Program-made: the position numbers and the translations under genes | Shown here: positions 7,395-12,908 of the stretch, piece after piece | Layout of the letters: every line of letters starts with the position of its first letter | Position numbering within the stretch: the stretch's first letter is position 1 | Notes under the pieces: model-generated | Told to the model about the DNA's origin: nothing | The model's input: only the letters and a program-made list of their open reading frames with translations | Database searches by the model: none | Assembly (NCBI GenBank): GCA_041476545.1 | Contig: JBGOTP010000096.1 | Location: forward strand, 1-14,267 | Length of the DNA stretch: 14,267 nucleotides | Direction: 5' to 3' | Source: JBGOTP01 sp041476545 | GTDB taxonomy: Bacteria > Acidobacteriota > Vicinamibacteria > Vicinamibacterales > CAVVIG01

Positions 7395-7449
7395 AACCGG
7401 CCCCATCGCGACACCGGTATCAACGGACGGCTGCTGCCGGCTCGAGACG

Positions 7450-8616
7450 TTGAGCGACTCGCAGGAACTGGCGCTCGTCCTGAGCGGCGGCGGCGCGCGC
7501 GCGGCCTACCAGGTCGGCTTTCTGCGTCACGTCGCGTCGCGTTACCCGGACTTGATCCCGGGGATTCTCACGGGTGTCTCCGCGGGCGGGATCATCGCGA
7601 CGCATCTTGCGACGCGGCCGGGAAACTTTGGAGAGGCGGTCGATCACCTGTCGCAGGTCTGGCGCGGCCTCCGGATCGACGATGTCTTCCGCGTGGGTCC
7701 GCTCCAACTGGCGTCATACGTCGCGAGATGGGGGCTTCGCCTGGTCTCAGGTGGCGTGCCGGGAACGCCCAGAACGCGCAGCCTCGTCGACACGACGCCG
7801 CTCCGCGAGCTACTCACGAGAACGCTCTCCCCCGATGCCGATGGGACCTTCCCGGGTATCCGCCGTAACCTCGAGCGGCGGACGCTGAACGCGGTCGCGC
7901 TGACCGCGTCGAGCTATACGACCGGTCAGTCCGTGACGTGGGTCGAGAATAGCGCCGGGTGTGGCGTCATGACGTGGGAAGGATCGGAGCGTCAGAGCGT
8001 CAGCGGTTGCCTGCGCGTCGATCATGTCATGGCGTCGGCGTCGCTCCCGCTCTTCTTCCCGGCGGTCGAGGTGGACGGCGCGTGGTACGGGGATGGCGGG
8101 ATCCGGCTGACCGCGCCGCTGTCGCCGGCCGTGCACCTGGGCGCCCGGCGGATCATGGTGGTGTCGACCCGCTACGAACGCTCGCGGGAAGAGGGGCAAC
8201 AACGACAAGAGGCCGTCGTGAGCCGCTATCCGCCGCCGGCACAGGTCGGCGGTGTGCTGTTCAACGCCATCTTTCTCGACCTGCTCGACATGGACGCCCT
8301 GCGGCTTCAGCGGATGAACGCACTCATCGACCGGCTGGCGCCGGAGTCGCGAGGCGGACTGCGGCACATCGATCTGTTGATCCTGCGGCCCTCGCAGGAC
8401 CTTGGATTGCTGGCGAACGCGTTCGAGCCTGATCTGCCGCGTGGTTTCCGGTTTCTCGTCAGGGGACTCGGCAGCCGGGAGACGCGTTCGAACGATCTGC
8501 TCAGTCTGTTGATGTTCCAGCCCGACTACATCGCGCGACTCCTCGAACTGGGCGAGGCCGACGCGCGCGCGCGCGCCGACGAAATCGACGCCTTTCTCAC
8601 TCCTTCTAACTTCTAA
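7450..8616 (+). CDS. patatin-like phospholipase
   Basis: Predicted lipid acyl hydrolase of 388 residues from a TTG at 7450. The frame is open to an ATG at 7339, but that start would overlap the cytochrome gene by 56 bases and add a low-complexity tail with no homology I recognise; TTG gives MSDSQELALVLSGGGARAAY. No strong ribosome-binding site is seen for either. Counting from the TTG, the oxyanion loop GGGAR is at 13-17, the nucleophile elbow GVSAGG has Ser44 (codon 7579-7581), and the catalytic Asp is in YGDGG (Asp215). MASASLPLFFPAVEVDG before the Asp is typical of the family. The Ser-Asp dyad is complete, so the enzyme should be active. There is no signal peptide, so it is probably cytoplasmic or membrane-associated. 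The last residues and stop codon lie in a heptamer repeat and overlap the stop codon of the convergent gene. Confidence 0.88.
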   Translation: MSDSQELALVLSGGGARAAYQVGFLRHVASRYPDLIPGILTGVSAGGIIATHLATRPGNFGEAVDHLSQVWRGLRIDDVFRVGPLQLASYVARWGLRLVSGGVPGTPRTRSLVDTTPLRELLTRTLSPDADGTFPGIRRNLERRTLNAVALTASSYTTGQSVTWVENSAGCGVMTWEGSERQSVSGCLRVDHVMASASLPLFFPAVEVDGAWYGDGGIRLTAPLSPAVHLGARRIMVVSTRYERSREEGQQRQEAVVSRYPPPAQVGGVLFNAIFLDLLDMDALRLQRMNALIDRLAPESRGGLRHIDLLILRPSQDLGLLANAFEPDLPRGFRFLVRGLGSRETRSNDLLSLLMFQPDYIARLLELGEADARARADEIDAFLTPSNF

Positions 8617-8645
8617 TTTCTAACTTTTGACTTTTCATTTTGCTG
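8604..8645. repeat. six-unit degenerate heptamer repeat containing both stop codons of a convergent gene pair
   Basis: Six seven-base units run without a gap: TTCTAAC, TTCTAAT, TTCTAAC, then TTTTGAC, TTTTCAT and TTTGCTG. It is strikingly AT-rich in a GC-rich region. CTAA at 8613-8616, inside the second unit, supplies TAA for the patatin gene on the plus strand and TAG for the secreted-protein gene on the minus strand. About ten C-terminal residues of the minus-strand protein (QQNEKSKVRN) are encoded by the repeat. No hairpin terminator is evident. Confidence 0.75.
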
Positions 8646-9653
8646 TTTGGCCGCGGCTTCGCGCTCCTGGGTGCGTGCTCCCCGAAGCGCGAGTTCCGTC
8701 GCCTGGTTACCCTCGTGGCACGCGTACTCGAACATCTGATACGTGTCGTCGTGGGTGAAGGGAATGGACACCGTCCAGGGTCTCGCGTAGATGTTGGGAT
8801 CATCGATGGTCATGGTGTAGTGCATCGTGTCGGGGCCGACACGCGTGAAGCGTTCAACGAGGTGCAGGGCCTCGCTGTACGGCACGCCGCGGAGGCGTCC
8901 GGATCCCGCGTGCGTCGTAATCCATCCTTTGTCGTTGAAATTGGTCGTGTCGACGACCAGTGTCGTGCCGTCCCAATGCCCGCGTGAGTCGCCCGTCCAC
9001 AGTCTGACACGCGGATCGACGTGGGGCCGTCCGTCGATGGGGATGATCCGCGCTTCGTGGATCATCTCAGAGACGATGACCACAAAGGTGGGCGTCTGGA
9101 CGATCTGGTAGCCGTTGTTGTAGTTGGCCGGAAACAAGCCGGTCGGGCCCCTGGTGATGCAGCGGTCCCACGGGCTCATCGACTCGTACGAGTCCGTGCT
9201 GTTCAGATTGAAGTCTCTTTGCTTCTCCGCATCGGGCCGAATCACGACGCGTCCGTCCGGCGGATCCACGACGAGCGACGTCTGGCGGGTCGACGTAATC
9301 TTGTAGCCGAAGTCGACAAAGGCCGCATTGTCACCACCAACGTCCCCGGCCCTCGGCGGAGCGGGGTTCGCGCGCCGCTCCGCGGACTGCCGTTCGGCGG
9401 CAGCGGCCTCTTCTTCGGTGAGAAACGGCTTGTCCGCCTGCGCCACGGGACGTTCAAACGGCGTAATCGTGCCGTTGGTCCACATGCCCTGGAGGTCCGG
9501 CTGGCCATCCGGCGTGCGCGGCGGCGTCCACGTGCCCGCGGCTCTTGCGGTCTTCGTCGTTGTCCGGACCTGGCCGGCGACAGTGAGCGCTCCGAGTGAA
9601 AGGACGGCGATAGCGGCCACCCACGCCGCTGATAACACATGGCCTCGGCGCAT
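8613..9653 (-). CDS. secreted protein of unknown function, 'PDGQPDLQG' family
   Basis: 346 residues from the ATG at 9653 (an adjacent ATG at 9656 would add one Met). The frame stays open upstream to 10358 by chance, but that part is antisense to a real gene. Residues 1-28 are a signal peptide (MRRGHVLSAAWVAAIAVLSL, cut near VAGQ). Then come TPDGQPDLQGMWTNGT (48-62), a conserved WTGDSRGHWDGTTLVVDTTN stretch (219-238), VERFTRVGPDT (266-276), and EYACHEGN (309-316). I recognise this combination as a large, uncharacterised family of exported proteins common in Acidobacteriota; no enzyme activity is known to me. The last ten residues come from a heptamer repeat and are unlikely to be part of the fold. 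No good ribosome-binding site is visible. It is divergent from the barrel gene at 9711 across 57 bases. Confidence 0.82.
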   Translation of the reverse strand: MRRGHVLSAAWVAAIAVLSLGALTVAGQVRTTTKTARAAGTWTPPRTPDGQPDLQGMWTNGTITPFERPVAQADKPFLTEEEAAAAERQSAERRANPAPPRAGDVGGDNAAFVDFGYKITSTRQTSLVVDPPDGRVVIRPDAEKQRDFNLNSTDSYESMSPWDRCITRGPTGLFPANYNNGYQIVQTPTFVVIVSEMIHEARIIPIDGRPHVDPRVRLWTGDSRGHWDGTTLVVDTTNFNDKGWITTHAGSGRLRGVPYSEALHLVERFTRVGPDTMHYTMTIDDPNIYARPWTVSIPFTHDDTYQMFEYACHEGNQATELALRGARTQEREAAAKQQNEKSKVRN

Positions 9654-9675
9654 CATCGAACGAGAATATCTCTTT

Positions 9676-9686
9676 ATTGTTACAAT
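9676..9686 (+). promoter_or_regulatory. palindrome and -10-like element between divergent genes
   Basis: ATTGT-T-ACAAT is a perfect 11-base odd palindrome in a 57-base AT-rich divergent spacer. Its right half contains TACAAT (9681-9686), a five-of-six match to a -10 box for the barrel gene. Such placement suits an operator serving both directions, but no matching -35 boxes or regulator gene are seen. Confidence 0.35.
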
Positions 9687-9710
9687 CTCCGCACGATCCG
9701 AGGAGGAGTA

Positions 9711-10490
9711 TTGACGAGAGTCGACGTTCGTTGGCTGGCCTGTATTCTGTTGACCCTCCTGACCGTTCCCGACCGGGCGTGGGCGCAGGGGGATGAAATC
9801 CAGGTGTACGACGGCGGCCTGGCCAGAGTCGGCACATTCAATCTGACGATCCACAACAACTTCACGCCCAAAGGCATCAAGACGCCGGCGTTTCCCGGCG
9901 CCGTCGCGGCCGACCACTCGCTCAACGGCGTGCCCGAGTGGGCGCTTGGCGTGACCGACTGGTTCGAGGCCGGGCTGTACCTGCCGCTCTACAGCAGGGA
10001 CAAGAACATGGGCTGGGGACTCGACGGTTTCAAGTTGCGGACGCTGTTTGCCGTTCCGAATGCCGACGAGCGTCGGTTCTTTTACGGCGCGAATTTCGAG
10101 TTCAGCTACAACGCCAAGCGGTGGGATACGACGCGCTTCACCTCCGAGATTCGACCGATTGTGGGATGGCATCTGAAGCCCGTTGACGTCATCTTCAATC
10201 CGATTCTCGACACGGCGTACGACGGGCTCGGAAATCTCGTGTTCGCGCCGTCCACACGCGTCGCCTACAACGTCGGCTCGAAGTGGGCCGTGGCCGTCGA
10301 AGAGTACGCGGACTTCGGGCCGCTGAACGACATTCACGCCCGGAGCGATCAGTCGCACCAGCTCTTCGGGGTAGTCGACTACGCTGGAAAGCTTCTTGAC
10401 GTCGAGGCGGGAGTCGGGGTTGGTCTGACGAGCGGGTCCGACAAGGTCACGCTCAAGCTGATTCTCTCGCGCGACCTCAACGGCAAGTGA
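9711..10490 (+). CDS. predicted outer-membrane beta-barrel protein
   Basis: 259 residues from a TTG at 9711. AGGAGG at 9701-9706, four bases before the TTG, decides this start over the in-frame ATG at 9639, which lies inside the divergent gene. Residues 1-25 are a signal peptide (WLACILLTLLTVPDRAWAQ). The mature part alternates aromatic/hydrophobic and polar residues with many short turns (for example EWALGVTDWFEAGLYLPLYS, then FFYGANFEFSYNAKRW), the pattern of a transmembrane beta-barrel. It ends with a strand-like KVTLKLILSRDLNGK rather than a terminal Phe. The organisation resembles the MetA/phenol-degradation type outer-membrane 'transporter' family, which is a low-specificity assignment. 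The next gene's -10 box begins nine bases after its stop codon. Confidence 0.72.
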   Translation: MTRVDVRWLACILLTLLTVPDRAWAQGDEIQVYDGGLARVGTFNLTIHNNFTPKGIKTPAFPGAVAADHSLNGVPEWALGVTDWFEAGLYLPLYSRDKNMGWGLDGFKLRTLFAVPNADERRFFYGANFEFSYNAKRWDTTRFTSEIRPIVGWHLKPVDVIFNPILDTAYDGLGNLVFAPSTRVAYNVGSKWAVAVEEYADFGPLNDIHARSDQSHQLFGVVDYAGKLLDVEAGVGVGLTSGSDKVTLKLILSRDLNGK

Positions 10491-10498
10491 AGAACGTA

Positions 10499-10504
10499 TA
10501 TAAT
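10499..10504 (+). promoter_or_regulatory. -10 box of the RRM protein gene
   Basis: A perfect TATAAT lies nine bases past the stop codon of the barrel gene and 78 bases before the RRM start codon. No good TTGACA-like -35 is found 16-18 bases upstream, where the DNA codes for the end of the barrel. Transcription starting near 10511 would give a leader of about 72 bases. Confidence 0.5.
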
Positions 10505-10559
10505 CTCAACCTTCCAGCGTGCTGGTGGCAGTTGTGTAGAGCCCCTGTAAAGCCGGTGA

Positions 10560-10577
10560 GCCCTGGACGGGCAGGAG
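10560..10577 (+). promoter_or_regulatory. stem-loop abutting the RRM ribosome-binding site
   Basis: GCCC (10560-10563), a five-base loop and GGGC (10569-10572) form a short stem directly followed by AGGAG (10573-10577), the ribosome-binding site of the RRM gene. Upstream, CCCCTG (10542-10547) could pair with CAGGAG (10572-10577) with one mismatch, offering a structure that hides the site. The two pairings overlap, so they could be alternatives. This is visible pairing only; no energy was computed. Confidence 0.3.
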
Positions 10578-10582
10578 TGGAT

Positions 10583-10891
10583 ATGGGTCGAAAATTGTTC
10601 GTGGGCAATCTCTCGTTCAGTACGGATGAAGGCCGGCTGCAGGAGGTCTTTCAGGCCGTGGGACCGGTCGACACGGTCAACATCGTGCGCGATCAGATGA
10701 CGGGCCGGCCGCGCGGGTTCGCGTTCGTCGAAATGCAGACCGACGAGGCCGCGCAGGCCGCCATTCAGCAGTTGAACGAAACCGAACTCGACGGCCGCAA
10801 GCTGGCCGTCAACGAGGCGCGCCCAAAACCGACTGGTGGCGGCGACCGGGGTGGCGGGGGAGGCCAGCGCCGCCGCGAGCCCCGCTGGTAG
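10583..10891 (+). CDS. single-RRM RNA-binding protein (bacterial Rbp type)
   Basis: 102 residues from the ATG at 10583, which has AGGAG five bases upstream; the in-frame extension to 10487 lies in the leader. The fold is a single RNA recognition motif: RNP2 is KLFVGNL (4-10) and RNP1 is RGFAFVEM (44-51), both with the aromatic residues needed for RNA stacking (Phe6, Phe46, Phe48). The RRM ends near residue 79. A Gly/Arg-rich tail (GGGDRGGGGGQRRREPRW) follows, as in cyanobacterial Rbp proteins, which are known to be cold-responsive RNA-binding proteins. It probably acts in the cytoplasm on mRNA stability or translation; targets are unknown. It has its own -10 box and a structured leader, and is followed by a gene for a small basic protein and a convergent cold-shock-domain gene. 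Confidence 0.93.
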   Translation: MGRKLFVGNLSFSTDEGRLQEVFQAVGPVDTVNIVRDQMTGRPRGFAFVEMQTDEAAQAAIQQLNETELDGRKLAVNEARPKPTGGGDRGGGGGQRRREPRW

Positions 10892-10908
10892 AACACGCCA
10901 GAACGCCC

Positions 10909-10936
10909 GGATACCGCGGCGACCGCCGCGGTGCCC
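10909..10936 (+). other. strong GC hairpin between the RRM and small basic protein genes
   Basis: ACCGCGGC (10913-10920), loop GACC, GCCGCGGT (10925-10932) form a perfect eight-pair stem, extended by a T-G wobble and two further G-C pairs after one mismatch. It begins 18 bases after the RRM stop codon. There is no T-tract, so it is not a standard intrinsic terminator; it may stabilise the 3' end of the RRM message or lower read-through. Confidence 0.6.
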
Positions 10937-10954
10937 GGAGGCCCTGGAGGTACC

Positions 10955-11173
10955 GTGCAGAAATCAAGGCCGACGCAACACAAGCGGGCGCGTGAACGCG
11001 CCCGTCAGGAAAAGCAGAAAGAGAAGACGGCGCGCCGGCTCGAGGCCAAGAGCCGCCCAAAGACGGCCGGCGGGAGCGGGGAAGATCCGGATATCGCCGG
11101 CATCATTCCCGGTCCACAGCCCTCTCCCTGGGGGGAAGACGATCTGGAGCCGTCAGAAGACGACCCGATGTAG
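10955..11173 (+). CDS. small Lys/Arg-rich protein of unknown function
   Basis: 72 residues from a GTG at 10955 with GGAGG (10946-10950) four bases upstream; the ATG at 10931 in the same frame lies inside a hairpin and adds only MPGGPGGT. The first half (1-36) is very basic and probably helical (QHKRARERARQEKQKEK), suited to binding RNA or DNA. The second half is acidic with a Pro/Gly motif, EDPDIAGIIPGPQP (43-56), ending in EPSEDDPM. I recall similar short proteins with this two-part layout in other bacteria, without a known function. Position between an RRM gene and a cold-shock-domain gene suggests a ribosome- or RNA-linked role; this is inference. Confidence 0.75.
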   Translation: MQKSRPTQHKRARERARQEKQKEKTARRLEAKSRPKTAGGSGEDPDIAGIIPGPQPSPWGEDDLEPSEDDPM

Positions 11174-11200
11174 GAGCCGAGCCTGCCGTGCAAGACGCGG

Positions 11201-11413
11201 CTATTTCGCGCGGCGGGTCGCTTTGATCCGCTGCGCGCGCGCGCCGCTGATGGGATCCTCAATAACGTCGAAGCTCACCTCGCTCCCGACTTCCAAATCG
11301 TTATAGCCCTTGTCGACGACGTCGCCCTTGTGGAAGAAGACATCCCGGCCCAAGTGATCGCGGATGTACCCCGTGCCCTGGCCACGCACGAAGCTCTTGA
11401 TCTGTCCGAGCAT
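11201..11413 (-). CDS. cold-shock-domain protein (divergent CspA type)
   Basis: 70 residues from the ATG at 11413, the usual size of a bacterial cold-shock protein; a GTG at 11428 would add five residues and has no better ribosome-binding site (GGGA lies nine bases before the ATG). The domain shows GQGTGYIRD (11-19) in the place of RNP1 and DVFFHKGDV (24-32) as RNP2, then GSEVSFDV and SGARAQRIKA, all typical. The usual KWFN start of CspA (Trp11) is replaced by KSFV, and Gly-Phe-Gly-Phe-Ile by Gly-Thr-Gly-Tyr-Ile, so one stacking aromatic is missing. The protein should bind single-stranded RNA or DNA as a chaperone. It converges on the small basic protein gene, 27 bases apart. Confidence 0.9.
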   Translation of the reverse strand: MLGQIKSFVRGQGTGYIRDHLGRDVFFHKGDVVDKGYNDLEVGSEVSFDVIEDPISGARAQRIKATRRAK

Positions 11414-11523
11414 GACCGATTGTCCCACGAGACGGCATCCGTTTCCTCGATGGTCATCCCCACACCGGCGCGAGGTGAGTCATAATAGGCTCCAATTGTT
11501 ACTCGAAGGAAATGAGGAGTGTC

Positions 11524-12879
11524 ATGAAACGTTCAGTACTTGCACTACCCGTCGCGCTGGCGCTCGCCGTGATCGGCGTCGAGCGGGCTGGTGGCATGGC
11601 GGCGTCGCCCGCGTGTGACCCCGACAACGGCGGCATCACGCTGCCGCAAGGGCTCTGCGCGACCGTGGTCGCCGACGGCGTCGGCTCCTTGAGGCACATC
11701 GCCGTGGCGGCCAACGGGGATCTGTATGTGGCGCTCAGAAGCGGTGGGGTCGGCCGCGGCCGCGCCGGCGCGCCTCCTCCTCCGGTCATGGAAGGCGTTG
11801 CCGCGCTGCGCGACACCAATGGTGACGGCAAGATGGATGTCACCGAGAAGTTCGGCGACAAGAGCACCAACGGCGTCGTCCTTCACAACGGCTATCTCTA
11901 CATCAGCCATACGACCGGCATCGAGCGCTACAAGATGACGCCCGGCACGTTGAAGCCGACCGGCCCGGCCGAAACGATCGTGGAGGGATTGCCCGTGGCG
12001 AACCCCCACCAGGACAAGGGCATCGCGTTCGACGGACGGGGATCCGTCTATATCAATGTCGGGGCGCCATCGAATGCGTGCCAGGGCGTCATGATTCCGG
12101 ATCCGGCCAACCCCGGTAAGACGATGTTTCAGGCGCGCGATCGTCAGGCGAACGTGCCCGGACTCGATCCGTGCCCGCTCCTCGAGCAGCACGGGGGGAT
12201 CTGGAAGTTCGACGAGAACAAGCTCAATCAGAAGCAAACCGACGGCACGCGTTACGCCACGGGCCTTCGTCAGATGCCGGGCATCGCGTGGCAGGGCGGA
12301 GCCCTCTACATCGCGATGAACGGACGCGACCAGATCGACACGCTGTGGAAGGAGGGCTTTACCGCGCAGGACAACGACACGCGGATCTCCGAATCCCTCT
12401 ATCAGGTTGAGACCGCCGGCCAGAATTTCGGATGGCCGTTCTGCTTCCACGACTACGCGGCGAACAAGATGCTCCTCAACCCCGAGTTCGGTGGCGACGG
12501 CAAGATGGTCGGGCGGTGCGCGGATTACAAGCCGCCGGTCGCGACCTTCCCGCCGCACTGGGCGCCGGTCGACCTGATGTTCTACACGGGGACGCTGCTC
12601 CCGCAGAAGTATCGTGGCGGGGCGTTCATTGCGTTCCACGGATCGTGGAACCGGACGGCGGGGCCGCAGAATGGCTACGTCGTGGCGTTCCAGCCGTTCG
12701 CCGGCGGGAAGCCGTCGGGGAAATACGAAGTCTTCGCGGACGGCTTCGAGGGACCGACACCGCCACGCGCGCAGAACAACGCCGTGTATCGTCCCGATGG
12801 CGTCGGCCAGGGTCCGGAGGGATCGCTCTACATCACCGACAGCGTCAAGGGCCGCATCTGGCGCGTGGTAACCAAATAA
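11524..12879 (+). CDS. secreted sorbosone/glucose dehydrogenase-like beta-propeller protein
   Basis: 451 residues from the ATG at 11524, preferred over the ATG at 11512 because AGGAG (11515-11519) precedes it and MKRSVLALPVALALAVIG is then a normal signal peptide. The mature protein is a six-bladed propeller of the PQQ-dependent sugar dehydrogenase type (COG2133-like). Family marks are LPQGLCATVVA near the start, a His-containing NPHQDKGIAFDGRGSVYINVG stretch (160-180) at the place of the catalytic His of soluble glucose dehydrogenase (His162 here), GQNFGWPFC (299-307), and AFHGSWNRT (370-378). DTNGDGKMD (97-105) is an EF-hand-like calcium loop in an insertion. Likely reaction: oxidation of a sugar or aldose with PQQ in the periplasm, passing electrons to a cytochrome; the substrate is unknown. 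No PQQ synthesis genes are in view. Confidence 0.85.
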   Translation: MKRSVLALPVALALAVIGVERAGGMAASPACDPDNGGITLPQGLCATVVADGVGSLRHIAVAANGDLYVALRSGGVGRGRAGAPPPPVMEGVAALRDTNGDGKMDVTEKFGDKSTNGVVLHNGYLYISHTTGIERYKMTPGTLKPTGPAETIVEGLPVANPHQDKGIAFDGRGSVYINVGAPSNACQGVMIPDPANPGKTMFQARDRQANVPGLDPCPLLEQHGGIWKFDENKLNQKQTDGTRYATGLRQMPGIAWQGGALYIAMNGRDQIDTLWKEGFTAQDNDTRISESLYQVETAGQNFGWPFCFHDYAANKMLLNPEFGGDGKMVGRCADYKPPVATFPPHWAPVDLMFYTGTLLPQKYRGGAFIAFHGSWNRTAGPQNGYVVAFQPFAGGKPSGKYEVFADGFEGPTPPRAQNNAVYRPDGVGQGPEGSLYITDSVKGRIWRVVTK

Positions 12880-12908
12880 GCCCCCGCACAACGTTGTCCG
12901 TCGTCTCC

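Noticed and set aside
8567..8578. Alternating GC run as a possible Z-DNA or regulatory element
   Set aside because: It lies inside the patatin coding frame as Ala/Arg codons, and a similar run at 11235-11245 lies in the cold-shock gene; both are explained by GC-rich coding.
9657..10358. Long upstream extension of the secreted-protein gene on the minus strand
   Set aside because: The extension is antisense to the barrel gene and is low in any protein-like pattern; the signal peptide begins at the ATG at 9653.
11545..12891. A 448-codon minus-strand frame antisense to the dehydrogenase gene
   Set aside because: It is a codon-bias shadow: the plus-strand product has family motifs, a signal peptide and a ribosome-binding site, and the minus one has none.
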